Assembly: GCA_026122225.1 (NCBI GenBank)
Contig: JANEZZ010001949.1
Span: 1,054,001 to 1,118,000, forward strand
From: Heloderma charlesbogerti
Lineage: Eukaryota; Chordata; Lepidosauria; Squamata; Helodermatidae
Length of the DNA stretch: 64,000 bases
Direction: 5' to 3'
A program made the translations under genes and the position numbers. Each line of letters starts with the position of its first letter. Position 1 is the first letter of the stretch. Positions 19,444-30,820 of this stretch are shown here, one piece after another. The notes beneath the pieces were generated by a model. That model made no database searches and had not been told where the DNA came from. It was given only the letters and a program-made list of their open reading frames with translations.

Positions 19444-19597
19444 AGGATCATAGAATCATAGGGTTGGAAGGGGCCTACAAGACCATCAAGTCCAACCCCC
19501 TGCTCAATGCAGGAAGCCTGATTCCCAGGCGGTCTCCCATCCAAGTACTAGCCAGGGCTGACCCTGCTTAGTTTCCGAGATCAGACAAGATCAGGTA
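19444..19597 (-). mobile_element. Chimeric 5S rRNA-derived SINE with CR1 tail, copy 1
   Basis: On the minus strand a 5S rRNA-like head (CTGATCTCGGAAACTAAGCAG, CTAGTACTTGGATGGGAGAC, CGCCTGGGAAT) keeps the internal A-box, intermediate and C-box control regions. It joins a CR1-type 3' end (GCAGGGGGTTGGACTTGATG, CCCCTTCCAACCCTATG) ending in ATTCTATG units. The junction is identical in layout to that at 55,165-55,323. No clear target duplication was seen here. Confidence 0.85.
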
Positions 19598-20640
19598 CAT
19601 CCAGCCCTTTGCTCGCTATGTCTTGTTTCTCAGTGGGTAGCCTGCTAGCCACATCCAGCCTGCTGAACCTTTATAACCAACGCTGCACGTTTCTTCTCCC
19701 TCCCCTGCAGTCAGCCCATCTATTTATTTTCTGGTTTTGGTGACAGCTGGAATTCCACTCCCAGGCACCATGGGTTGGACCCAGATTTAGGCATGTACAA
19801 CTGGTCTGGCAGAAGCAGAATTCCCTGCCCACTCCTCCCCTGAAAATGCTACATAGAGGGTGAGGGGACCCTGCTGGAAGGGGTGAGCTGTGGTGTGGGG
19901 ATCCCGCAAAATCAGTTGGAGGTGTAACCCCCATGAACTGGTTGGTTTAGCCCAATACGGGTGAAGTCATGCACGAGAGAGTAAGGAGGAAAACAGTCAG
20001 CTTGTTTTGCAGTGGAGCTGAATAATTATGAGTTCTCATCATCTTGTGTAGAGTAAATTGAAATGATATATGTGTGTGGTTAATATGCAAGGGGGTGGGA
20101 AATTAATTTTTATATCTCTGGTATTTTTAGTGTTTGCGTTGTTACTGCAGGCCTATGACCTTCGTGCTGCAATTTATAAGTTGCCATTTGCTTTTGTGCT
20201 GTTGCTTTGGAATTAAAGCTTTCTGCAGAGGAATAACTGAAGTGTTCAGCACCTTGGTGTACCAGAAGAATATTAGAGTGACTAATTGTAAAGTTTTGCA
20301 AGTAGAACATAACATATTTTCCTTTTGGACTAAGAGGGACTATTGTTTGTATCATTATTGTGTTAACAACCTACTCTATATTTATATTTAGATATGTTTG
20401 TTTTATATATTTATATTTATTTATATACTTTATATGTAGACTATATTTAGCTCTATATGGCCAACTATTGTATTGTTTAATGTATAACTGTGGTTCTAAC
20501 TAAAGAAAGTTTGTTTAATTCAAATCCTTGCAGGTTTGATTCCAGCTAAGCCCTATAGGACCTACACAGGCAGAGGCTACAGAGGCACCTTCCCTGAGCA
20601 AAGCTCTGTTGTCCACAGAAAGCAGAGCCTGAATCCAACC
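19598..20640. other. Unassigned intergenic sequence
   Basis: A+T-rich, with TATTTATATTTA-type runs near 20.4 kb. The frames here have no family motif. Confidence 0.45.
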
Positions 20641-20644
20641 CCAT

Positions 20645-21080
20645 GACCTAAGTCGCACATAACACTAACTCATGGTTTAGTTTAACCACGGTTGATCCAT
20701 TTTTTGTTGCCCTATCCAGGGTTCATCTGACAGATGACCAAACAAACCATGGTTTGTTTTCTCACTCCCTGAGTTGTTGGTTTCCCTCTTCCTTCACCAC
20801 TCTCTTCCTGTATCCCATATGCTCTTGTGGCACTGTGGTATCGGCATGTAGAATGTCTGGGTTTGTTTGTTTTTACCCTTCTTGCCTACCAACTCTGTAG
20901 CCTGGTGAAACAACCCATGAACAACCCGCAGTTCTGGATTCACGTGTAATGACAACCCATGGTTTAAACAACCCAGAGTTCACAACCCAACAACAAATTA
21001 TGGCTTGTTAGCGCAGCTGGGTTTGCACATCACGACAACCCAGATTTCAACAACACGCGCCATGGATTAGCACTACGCAC
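20645..21080. repeat. Foldback cluster with AACCCATGGTTTA-type blocks
   Basis: Several direct and inverted copies of ACTCATGGTTTAGTTTAACC, CAACCCATGGTTTAAACAACC and related blocks lie close together. The blocks recur in the insertion at 6,843-7,162 and in the cluster at 26,811-27,165. Probably decayed MITEs. Confidence 0.5.
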
Positions 21081-21987
21081 AGACCCAGCCCATGTGTTTG
21101 TATGATATTGCACATGGCATGGTCAAGCATGTGTACCTGTAATGGCACAGACCAGCAGGGATGTGTAATAGGTAGTGGCCCCCAGGGTGTCAGGTCAAGA
21201 GGCTTGTCCTATAGTTTAATCAATGCCATATGTAAGCCCTTCCTTTGCTAAAACAAATTTTACAGGAGTTGGAGCAGCCCCTATGACGAAAATCAGTGTT
21301 GGAAGAAACCCTAATTGGCTTTGTACTCTACCATTAAAGGCTTGCCTATTTTGCAACACTAATAATTTTTTGACACCAGAAAAACTGACAAGCTTGGTGC
21401 AGCACTGGCAAGTGAGGCAGTCAGGGCGTTGTGGTTCAGAGCAGCAGCACCATTATCTACTTGCCTGTGGTTTCATCTGACATAACTATGGAAAACATGG
21501 TTTGTTTTTGCTAGGCTTTTGCATGGAAAGCTCACTCAGCGCACGTATATATCTGTAGGCTGGATACCAGCTGTCGTTTTACTTCCTTGCATTGGTTTTC
21601 TCGTATAACATGTCTATGGGTCTGTGGCCATAATAAAGGAATTCATTAATTTTACTTTGTTTTCTTCTTCTTTCGTTTTATTGTTGTTCTTATAACCCAC
21701 TTTGAAACTTCTTGGAATTATAATGGAGGATATTTTTACAAATAAGTCAACAAACAAGATACCTGATTTAAAGAACCATTTTGATTACAGTTTACTCTGT
21801 CCGCATGCTTGCTAAGTGACTGATAGCCATTTCCTTTAGCCACATTAGTGTGAAAGGGCATGCATATGTTTCTGAGAAAGCTTTCTGTTCATTTATGTTT
21901 CTCTGCAAGCCCCCGGGAGCAGAAGTGTATGAGCAAAAGGATAGTGCGGACTCGGACTGTTAGGAATGTTCCTCTTTGCCCACTAGA
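21081..21987. other. Unassigned intergenic sequence
   Basis: No supported feature. An 85-codon frame at 21,223-21,480 has no recognisable motif. Confidence 0.45.
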
Positions 21988-22084
21988 TTTGGGCTGCAAC
22001 TACATACACATCCTTACCTGGGGGTGAGTTCCATTTGAACGTAGTGGGACGTACTTCTGTTTAGACATGTATAAGATTGCACCG
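21988..22084. repeat. Family C foldback repeat, complete copy
   Basis: ACATACACATCCTTACCTGG, GTAGTGGGACGTACTTCTG and GACATGTATAAGATTGCACC form the two inverted halves of the roughly 95-bp palindrome. Confidence 0.65.
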
Positions 22085-22599
22085 TCTCTGCATTTGTCTA
22101 CCTACTCCAATGATACAAGCAGTCTAATCTGGCTCAGCTTCCTTTTGTATTTTCCAGGAGCCTGATAGAAAAAGACTCGCTAGGGAAATAGGGCCATGAC
22201 AAACCAGGTGGCTGAGCTAGATCAAGGAGACCGAGCCATACATTAGCAGTGGGGACAAGAATAGTGGTCAAGAAATGTGTCTGCATTTGAGACAGTGTTC
22301 TACAGCAGCAAGCAAAGGAAGACAAGGGCAATAGTAGATGGGCAGATACAGATGGAAGCATTCTTCATACATTAATTCATCTCCAGCTTTGCTAATATAA
22401 AAACAGCTATGTTTCTATTTACGTTTGTTCTCTATTTTACAAGGAATCTGTGTGTGTTAATTAAAACACTGGAGACAGATTTGGGTAGCAGCTGGATTGT
22501 ATATTTTTTTTAAATGGGAATCTGCCATTGTGTGTCTCTTTGCCCCAGCATCTGTAGGTGTAACCTGAAGCCAGCATAGCCCCTAGTACAGCCTAATAA
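22085..22599. other. Unassigned intergenic sequence
   Basis: No supported feature. Confidence 0.4.
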
Positions 22600-22745
22600 A
22601 AATAATAAAAGTTTGCAATAATGTGCAAGCTTTTCGAGTTCTCCATAACTAGATGGCTTAAAGTCTGATGAAGAGTCCTGGAGAGCTTGAAAGCTTGCAC
22701 ATAATTTTGTGATATTTTGGTTGGTCCTAAATAAAGGTATTGCCG
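22600..22745 (+). repeat. Interspersed repeat with paired AAGCTTGCAC blocks
   Basis: AATAATGTGCAAGCTTTTCG is mirrored by GAGCTTGAAAGCTTGCAC, with AAAGTCTGATGAAGAGTCC between them and TGGTTGGTCCTAAATAAAGG at the end. It resembles a known dispersed repeat, class uncertain. Confidence 0.5.
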
Positions 22746-24174
22746 TAAATGGCTGCATTTAGGCTAATCTACCAGCTTTACGGATGCAAATGGCACCCAC
22801 TACGCCATTTACGTCCAGAGACTTACTTACAGCGATACGGCATGGCAATGGCTGCCGGCCGTATCGACATTCGCCAGCGATCTGGAGCTGGTGGCCAGCT
22901 CCACAGGACTGACATGGAGCAGAGCCAGCCTGGACAGATTCCGGGGGGAGGCAGAGGTGAGTGTTCCATTCTGCCACAGACTCCAGGGGGCTGGATTCTT
23001 TAGAATCTGGCCTCATTGTAGTCCGTGGTGGAATTCTCCGCCATCCCTAAAAAGAAGAGATGCTTTATTTGTTCTTCTGGAACACAAACTAGGCCTCCCT
23101 TCTTGAAACTCCACCCACCAACCCACCTCCACACAGGTCTTGTTACTTCCAGAAACCTCTCTGGTTTTCTGGACCCCCACAGACATTTCTTCCACTAGGG
23201 GCTGCTCTTAAAGATACATGAAACATAAACTGACTTTGTTACAGAATGAAACTAAACCTAGTAGCACAGTCTCCAGAAATTCTCACTGGGTGGGGAAGTG
23301 GAAGTGCATGTTGTTATGAAACAGTTCGCCCCGGCAAGGAAGTAAGAGAGTTCTGAGAAGCTGCCAGCAGATCCAATGGCAGACATTCAAGTTCTGCCAA
23401 GGCAGGAAATTTATATTTAAAGCTCCCCAGCTTTTCAGGAGGTCGCTCTGGGAGCTAATAATGGCACCCGAAATGCACAAAGCCTTGGCAAAAGAGGAGG
23501 AAAGTCTACTGACTCCCAGATCTCAATACCTGAGTTTTGTTCCTACATACATCCTTGGCACTGGTGCTCTGGGTGCACCTGGTACCCAAATCCTATTGTG
23601 GGCGTGTTGCCTGAGTTAATGAAAATGCCAATATACTAAATGTAAATGCTGATTTAAAAATTGCCCACTGCTAGTTAGTGACCTAATCAGGGCAAGGGGG
23701 GGGGCACAAAGAAGGAAAATCCCAACCGAACATAGCCAAATAGAGCTGTTTAGCAAGCTGCCAAAAGTACAAGCTGTCTGGAGTCTTAATAGGCTAATCC
23801 ATCAGCACACAACAAATAATTTGGGATGCTGATTCCACCTAGGTCCAACTCAACAGCCAGGAAGTGTGTGGGATCCTGTTTGACTATCAGTCACCTAAGG
23901 GACTAGTTCCGCTATGGTTCAGAGCAAGGTAGCTGAAAATAACTGGGGACAGAAACTATACAACACTGTCAGCAAGAGTCTTAATTAAGGTTTTTTAAAG
24001 AACAGATGGGTAGCCTATGGCAGAAACGTGTTTATTTTATTTATTGTATATCACCCTCTGTACCGCTAAGTTCTCCTTATCATCATCTTCATCATCATCA
24101 TTCAATACATTTAAAGAAAGGAGTACTTCTATTTATCCTGGTGATTTGCGTTCGTTCAGAAAGTATGTTGCCCT
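22746..24174. other. Unassigned sequence
   Basis: A short CpG-containing patch lies at about 22,800-22,960 without a convincing reading frame. A reversed LINE-tail-like segment (TTTATTTTATTTATTGTATATC) is near 24,033. Nothing else can be assigned. Confidence 0.4.
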
Positions 24175-26790
24175 ACAATTCAGGGCATGTCCATACATTT
24201 CCACCATGGCAACCATGGGTCTGTCCCAAAAGGTATCTGGCCCCACCCATGCTGCTGGGCACACTCTGGACCTCATTTTCTGTGCTGGATGGGGTGATAG
24301 TGATCTGAGAGTGGAGGAACTCTCTATAGCTCCGTGGTCATGGACAGATCAGTACCTGGTGGGGTTTAGACTTGCTGGCACTCGGAACCTCTGCAGGGGT
24401 GGAGGGCCAATTAAGATGGTCCGCCCCAGAAGGCTGATAGATCCGAATGGTTTCCTGACAGCTCTTGGGGATTTTCCTGTTGCCACAGTAGGCAATTCTA
24501 TTGAAGCCCTGGTCGATCTCTGAAGTGGAGAAATTACCAGGGCTGTGGACACAATCACTCCTGAGCATCCTCTTTCACAAAGTGGAGCCACCCCAGCCAC
24601 ACCAGCACCCTGGTTTTCTAGGGAGCTGGCAGTGATGATGAAGCTAGAAGACAACTAGAGTGACATGGGCAGAAAACTCGGAGTGAATCCAATCGAACAT
24701 GGACTAGAGCCTATTTGAAGGCCTACTCTGTGGCAATACAGGCAGCAAAAAAAATTTTTTTTCTGCCGCTATTGCATCTGCAAAGAGCTGTCCAGCAGAG
24801 CTGTTATGAGTGGTCAGGGGTCTTTTATATACCAGCCCACAAGAGGAGAACTTAAACCTCTCAGCAGCCCTCTGTGAACAATTTGCTCAGCACTTTGCAG
24901 GCAAAATTGCTCAGATCCGCTCTGACTTGGACGCTATAGTTGATACAGACCCAATGGATGTAACTTTGGCCCCTGCTTGTCCAGTGTTGTTGGATACTTT
25001 TAAATTTGTACAGCCTGAGGATGTGGACAGGATTCTGGGAGTGGTGAGAGCCACCACTTATGTTCTAGACCCTTGCCCTTCCTGGTTCATAAAAGCAGCC
25101 AGAGCAGAGGTGGACTGGCCGAGTGGATAAGTGGAGTGGTTAATGCCTCCCTTGGACAAGGCAGAGTTCCAGCCTGCCTGAAGGAGGCGGTGGTGAGACC
25201 TTTGTTTAAAAAGTCCTCCCTGAACCCCACCATATTGGATAATTATCAGCCAGTCTCCAATATTCCATTTTTGGGCAAGGTATTGGAGCGAGTGGTGACC
25301 TCCCAACTCCTGGGATTCCTGGATGAGACAGATTATCTAGATCCATTTCAATCTGGCTTCAGACCCAGTTATGGGACAGAAACAGCTTTGGTCACCTTGG
25401 TGGATGGTTAGACAGGGGGAGTGTGTCCCTGCTGGTTCGGCTGGACCTCTCAGCGGCTTTTGATACCATTGACCATGGTATCCTTCTGGGCCGCCTCGCT
25501 GGGATGGGACTTGGAAGCACTGTTTTACAGTGGCTCCATTCCTTCTTGGAGGGGCAGACCCAGAAGGTGGTGTTGGGGGACTTCTGTTTGACTCCCTGGC
25601 CATTGGCCTGTGGAGTTCCTCAGGGTTCCATTTTGTCCCCCATGCTATTTAACGCATACATGAAACCACTGGGAGAGGTTGTCTGGAGTTTTGGGGTTCG
25701 GTGTCACCAGTACGCTGATGACACCCAACTCTACTTTTCCCTTCCATCTAATTCCAAGGAAGCTCTTGGGGTGCTGAACTGGTGTCTGTCAGCAGTAATG
25801 GACTGCATGAGGGCAAACAAATTGAAGCTTAATCCAGACAAGACAGAGGTGGTCCTGGTCAGTCGAAAGGCAGATCAAGGAATAGGGATTCAGCTTGTGC
25901 TGGATGGGGTTACACGCCCCCTGAAGACACAAGTTCACAGCTTGGGTGTACTTCTGGATTCAGCCCTGAGCCTGGATGACCAGGTTTCAGCAGTGGCCAG
26001 AAGTGCATTAGCACAGTTAAAGCTAGTGCGCTAGCTGCACCCGTTCCTTGAGATGTCTGACCTGGGCACAGTGACACATGCCTTAGTTACATCCCATTTG
26101 GATTACTGTAATGCGCTCTACGTGGGGCTGCCTCTGAAGAGTGTTCAGAAACTTCAGCTGGTTCACAGAACTGCTGCCAGACTGTTGATTGGGGCTGGCT
26201 ACAGGGAGCATACAACTCTCCTGCTAAAACAGCTTCACAGGCTCCCAGTCTGTTTCTGGGCACAATTCAAATTGCTGGTCATGACCTGTAAAGCCCTATA
26301 TGGCTTGGGTCCAGGTTATCTGAAAGACCGTATTCTCTCCTATGAGCCTGCTCGTGCCCTGAGATCTTCAGGGGAGGCCCTTCTCACGGTCCTGACACCA
26401 TCACAGGCTCGCCTGGTGGGAATGCAGGAAAAGGCCTTCTCGGTGGCTGCCCCAAGGCTCTGGAATTCCCTTCCCAGGGAGGCAAGAGTAGCACCCTCCT
26501 TCATATGTTTCCGCAGGCAAAAGTTTTGTTCTGGCAGGCTTTGGGGGATAAATAGTCTGGACCTGTGAGAATATGATGGATTGGTACTATTGTTTATATA
26601 GTTGTTGTTTTTTTAATTCTGATATTTTATACAATTTTAATATTAGTGATGATTTAATTACATTTTTAACCTTTGTATATTTCTATTTATGTTTTAACTG
26701 TACAAGTTTTTAATGTTGTAAAGCCGCCTTGAGTCCCAGTATTGGGAAAAAGGTGGGATATCAATACATACATACCTACATAATACATTA
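24175..26790 (+). pseudogene. L2-like LINE, 5'-truncated and broken copy
   Basis: Translation gives the second half of the endonuclease (the SGPTHAAGHTLDLIF block and WSWTDQYLVGFRL), then the reverse transcriptase (the motif A block LDLSAAFDTIDHGILL, GVPQGSILSPMLFNAY and YADDTQLYF) and the C-terminal end FSVAAPRLWNSLPREA. Stops near 24,521, 25,128, 25,409 and 26,032 and several frameshifts break it into five pieces. The tail block GTAAAGCCGCCTTGAGTCCC and a CATAC-rich end follow. It is related to, but clearly diverged from, the intact copy at 8,367, so it belongs to an older subfamily. Confidence 0.88.
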
Positions 26791-26810
26791 GGTTTGAATT
26801 GCCTTTGGGG

Positions 26811-27165
26811 CTGTTCACTCAACATGCTAACCCACACTCAGTGGTTGAGTGTGGGCTGCTTTGAACCTTGGGTTGTTTGTTGAACCGTGGGTTAGCATGT
26901 TGTCTGAATGCAACATGTTTTCTGCAGGGTGCGTTATCATATTGTCTGAACACAGCCAGAGTGGCTTGTTAACCATTCAGTGTGGCTTGTTAACCATCCT
27001 GAACAACCCAACAAAAACCATGGGTTCTCAAGGTGGCTTGCTCGAGAAAATAAGCCTCACTGCATGGTTAACAAGTCACCCTGGGTGTGTTCAGACAACA
27101 TGCTAACCCACAATTCAACAAACAACCCACAGTTCAAAACAACCCACACTCAACCACATTGAGTC
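26811..27165. repeat. Foldback cluster with CATGCTAACCCAC arms
   Basis: CAACATGCTAACCCACACTC on the left is mirrored by GTGGGTTAGCATGTTGTCTG at about 26,888. A second arm, CAGACAACATGCTAACCCAC, follows at about 27,092 and runs into a CAACCCACACTCAACC block. Probably one MITE with an internal rearrangement. Confidence 0.6.
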
Positions 27166-27276
27166 TTCCTTGCTCTCAAACACACAGCCTCAAATTTTAT
27201 GTTGGGGTAACTGTAAGAGCAATCCTATACTACAATTATGCCAGGACCAGAAATAGGCCACTGCTATGCCAGTGGA

Positions 27277-30200
27277 CCCCTTCATGGATCACTGCCTTGT
27301 TGTGGCGAAGGGGCTTGCGTAACTCAGTGAAGCCATAAGCTATGCCGTGCAGGGCCACCCAAGACGGACAGGTCATGGCAGAGAGTTCTGACAAAATGTG
27401 GTCCACTGGAGAAGGAAATGGCAACCCACTCCAGTATTCTTGCCAAGAAAACCCCATGGAACGTATCACAAGGCTAAAAGAGATGACGCCGGAAGATGAG
27501 CCCCTCAGGTCGGAAGGTGTCCAATATGCTACTGGGGAAGAGCAGAGGGTATTTCCAAGTAGCGCCAGAAAGAGTGAAGCGGCTGGGCCAAACCCGAAAG
27601 GACACTCAGCTGTGGATGTGTCTGGTGGTGAAAAGAAAATCCAATGCTGTAAAGAACAATATTGTTTAGGAACCTGGAATGTCAGATCAATGAATCAAGG
27701 TAAGCTGGAGGTGGTCAAACATGAGATGGCAAGATTGAACATCGACATCTTGGGAATCAGTGAACTCAAATGGACAGGCATGGGCGAATTTAATTCAGGT
27801 GACCATCATATCTACTATTGTGGGCAAGAATCCCTTAGAAGAAATGGAGTAGCACTCATAGTCAACAAAAGGGTGGGAAAAGCAGTACTGGGGTACAATC
27901 TTAAAAATGATAGAATGATCTCAGTACGAATCCAAGACAAACCATTCAACATCACAGTAATTCAAGTCTATGCCCCAACCACTGAGGCCGAAGAAGCTGA
28001 GGTTGATCGGTTCTATGAAGACCTACAACACCTTCTAGAACTAACACCAAAAAAAGATGTCCTCTTCATCATAGGGGATTGGAATGCTAAAGTAGGAAGT
28101 CAAGAAATCACCGGGATAACAGGCAGGCATGGCCTTGGTGTACAAAATGAAGCAGGACAAAAGCTAATAGAGTTTTGCCAAGAGAACACGCTGATCATAG
28201 CAAACACTCTTTTCCAACAGCACAAGAGGCGACTCTACACATGGACATCACCAGATGGTCAATATCGAAATCAGATTGATTATGTCCTTTGCAGCCAAAG
28301 ATGGAGAAGCTCCATACAGTCAGTCAAAACAAGACCTGGAGCTGACTGTGGCTCAGATCATGAGCTGCTTCTTGCAAAATTTTGGCTTAAATTAAAGAAC
28401 GTCAGGAAAACCACTAAACCGTTCAGGTATGACCTAAATCATATCCCTGATGAATATACAGTGGAGGTGAGGAATAGATTTCAGGGATTAGACCTGATAG
28501 ACAGAGTGCCTGAGGAACTATGGACGGAGGTCCGTAACATTGTTCAGGAGGCAGCAACGAAATCCATCCCAAAGAAAAAGAAATGCAAGAAAGCCAAGTG
28601 GCTGTCTGATGAGGCTTTACAAGTAGCTGAGGAAAGAAGGGAAGCGAAAAGCAAGGGAGAAAGGGGAAGATATACCCAACTGAATGCAGAGTTCCAGAGA
28701 ATAGCAAGGAGAGACAAGAAGGCCTTCTTAAATGAACAATGCAAAGAAATCGAGGAAAACAACAGAATGGGAAAGACTAGAGATCTCTTCAAGAAAATTG
28801 GAGATCTCAAGGGAACGTTTTGTGCAAAGACGGGCATGATAAAAGACAAAGAAGGCAGGGACCTAACAGAAGCAGATGAGATTAAGAAGAGGTGGCAAGA
28901 ATACACAGAAGAACTATACAGGAAAGATCTGAATGTCCCTGATAGCCATGATAGTGCGGTCACTGAACTTGAGCCGGACATCCTAGAGAGTGAAGTCAAG
29001 TGGGCCTTAGGAAGCATTAGTAACAACAAAGCTAGCGGAGATGACAGTATTCCAGCCGAGCTATTTAAAATCCTAAAAGACGATGCTGTTAAAGTGCTGC
29101 ATTCAATATGCCAACAAATCTGGAACACTCAACAGTGGCCACAAGACTGGAAAAGGTCAGTTTACATTCCAATTCCAAAGAAGGGCAATGCCAAAGAGTG
29201 TTCAAACTACCGCACAATTGCGCTCATTTCACATGCCAGCAAGGTGATGCTCAAAATCCTACAAGCTAGGCTTCAGCAGTATGCGAACCGAGAACTACCG
29301 GAAGTACAAGCTGGGTTTCGAAGAGGCAGAGGAACTAGAGATCAAATCGCCAACATTCGCTGCATCATGGAGAAAGCAAGAGAATTCCAGAAAAACGTCT
29401 ATTTCTGCTTCATTGACTACGCTAAAGCCTTTGATTGTGTGGATCACAACAAACTGTGGCAAATTCTTAAAGTGATGGGAGTACCAGACCACCTTACCTG
29501 TCTCCTGAGAAACCTGTACGAGGGTCAAGAAGCAACAGTAAGAACCGGACATGGAACAACCGATTGGTTCAAAATTGGGAAAGGAGTACGACAAGGCTGC
29601 ATATTGTCACCCTGCTTATTTAACTTATATGCAGAGTACATCATGAGAAATGCTGGGTTGGATGAATCAGAGGTCGGAATTAAGATTGCTGGGAGAATTA
29701 TCAACAACCTCCGATATGCAGACGATACCACCCTAATGGCAGAAAGCGAAGAGGATCTCAAGAGCCTCTTGTTGAGGGTGAAAGAGGAGAGTGCAAAAGC
29801 TGGTTTGAAACTCAACATTAAAAAAACGAAGATCATGGCATCTGGCCCCATCACTTCCTGGCATATAGAAGGGGAAGAAATGGAAGCAGTGACAGATTTT
29901 ACTTTCTTGGGCTCCAAGATCACTGCAGACGGTGACTGTAGCCATGAAATTAAAAGACGCTTGCTCCTTGGGAGGAAAGCTATGGCCAACCTAGACAGCA
30001 TAGTAAGAAGCAGAGACATCACCTTGCCGACAAAAGTCCATCTAATCAAAGCTATGGTTTTCCCAGTAGTAATGTATGGCTGTGAGAGCTGGACTATAAG
30101 GAAGGCTGAGCGCCGAAGAATTGATGCTTTCGAACTGTGGTGCTGGAGAAGACTCTTACGAGTCCCCTGGACTGCAAGGAGGTCAAATCAGTCCATCCTA

Positions 30201-30494
30201 AAGGAAATCAACCCTGACTGCTCATTGGAAGGACAGATAATGAAGCTGAAGCTCCAATATTTTGGCCACCTAATGCGAAGAGAAAACTCCCTGGAAAAGA
30301 CCCTGATGCTGGGAAAGACTGAAGGCAAAAGGAGAAGGGGACGGCAGAGGATGAGATGGCTAGATAGCATCACGGATGCAATGAATATGAACGTGAGCAC
30401 GCTCCGGGAGAGAGCGCAGGACAGGAAGGCCTGGCGTGCTATGGTCCATGGGGTCACGAAGAGTCGGACACGACTGAACGACTGAACAACAACA
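27277..30494 (+). mobile_element. Full-length RTE-BovB LINE, copy A (3218 bp)
   Basis: The element starts CCCCTTCATGGATCACTGCC and ends with ACTGAACAACAACA. It is flanked by the perfect 11-bp target duplication ATGCCAGTGGA (27,266-27,276 and 30,495-30,505). It has the same length as the copy at 56,441 and one uninterrupted frame. Both features mark a recent insertion. Confidence 0.96.
27342..30485 (+). CDS. BovB endonuclease-reverse transcriptase (1047 aa, intact)
   Basis: This is the RTE-BovB retrotransposition protein. The N-terminal leader includes GEGNGNPLQYSCQENPM, a BovB signature. The apurinic-type endonuclease spans about residues 105-350: LGTWNVRSMNQGKLEVV, VYAPTTEAEEAEVDRFY, IIGDWNAKVG (near 243-252) and DCGSDHELLLAKF. 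The reverse transcriptase spans about 560-830: FIDYAKAFDCVDHNKLW (motif A, near 684), QGCILSPCLFNLYAEYI and LRYADDTTLM (catalytic YADD near 790). The C-terminal domain runs WTARRSNQSILKEI to RTRLND. By eye it differs from the copy at 56,506 at about 18 residues. The chosen Met is the first in frame; a start further downstream but before the endonuclease cannot be excluded. Confidence 0.95.
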   Translation: MPCRATQDGQVMAESSDKMWSTGEGNGNPLQYSCQENPMERITRLKEMTPEDEPLRSEGVQYATGEEQRVFPSSARKSEAAGPNPKGHSAVDVSGGEKKIQCCKEQYCLGTWNVRSMNQGKLEVVKHEMARLNIDILGISELKWTGMGEFNSGDHHIYYCGQESLRRNGVALIVNKRVGKAVLGYNLKNDRMISVRIQDKPFNITVIQVYAPTTEAEEAEVDRFYEDLQHLLELTPKKDVLFIIGDWNAKVGSQEITGITGRHGLGVQNEAGQKLIEFCQENTLIIANTLFQQHKRRLYTWTSPDGQYRNQIDYVLCSQRWRSSIQSVKTRPGADCGSDHELLLAKFWLKLKNVRKTTKPFRYDLNHIPDEYTVEVRNRFQGLDLIDRVPEELWTEVRNIVQEAATKSIPKKKKCKKAKWLSDEALQVAEERREAKSKGERGRYTQLNAEFQRIARRDKKAFLNEQCKEIEENNRMGKTRDLFKKIGDLKGTFCAKTGMIKDKEGRDLTEADEIKKRWQEYTEELYRKDLNVPDSHDSAVTELEPDILESEVKWALGSISNNKASGDDSIPAELFKILKDDAVKVLHSICQQIWNTQQWPQDWKRSVYIPIPKKGNAKECSNYRTIALISHASKVMLKILQARLQQYANRELPEVQAGFRRGRGTRDQIANIRCIMEKAREFQKNVYFCFIDYAKAFDCVDHNKLWQILKVMGVPDHLTCLLRNLYEGQEATVRTGHGTTDWFKIGKGVRQGCILSPCLFNLYAEYIMRNAGLDESEVGIKIAGRIINNLRYADDTTLMAESEEDLKSLLLRVKEESAKAGLKLNIKKTKIMASGPITSWHIEGEEMEAVTDFTFLGSKITADGDCSHEIKRRLLLGRKAMANLDSIVRSRDITLPTKVHLIKAMVFPVVMYGCESWTIRKAERRRIDAFELWCWRRLLRVPWTARRSNQSILKEINPDCSLEGQIMKLKLQYFGHLMRRENSLEKTLMLGKTEGKRRRGRQRMRWLDSITDAMNMNVSTLRERAQDRKAWRAMVHGVTKSRTRLND

Positions 30495-30684
30495 ATGCCA
30501 GTGGAACAGCTGTCATATCCAATACATGCCCAGCCCAGGACATGAGTGCACATGCAGTGGAAAGAAATATAAAAAATGCCCCCAAAATGCCAGCCATGCC
30601 CCCAGCAACCTTGGCAACAATGCCACTGCCCACCAACCTCATGATATAACAGAGAAGATGCCCCCACATCACCCAGAAATGCAG

Positions 30685-30820
30685 GGAGCCAACCAGCTGC
30701 ACCATCTGAACTGGGATTACAACTCCTATAATCTCTGATAATTGGCCATGCTGGCTGAGGCTGATGGGAATTGTAGTACAAAACACTTGAAGGGCACAGG
30801 GTTGAGGAAAGCTGCTCTAA
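30685..30820. repeat. Family P foldback repeat
   Basis: ACTGGGATTACAACTCCTAT is mirrored by GGGAATTGTAGTACAAAAC, with CATGCTGGCTGAGGC in the centre. Confidence 0.65.

Noticed and set aside
28423..30049. Minus-strand frames of 94-213 codons over BovB copy A (and the same set at 57,587-59,213)
   Set aside because: They are antisense shadows and appear identically in both BovB copies because the sense sequence is conserved.
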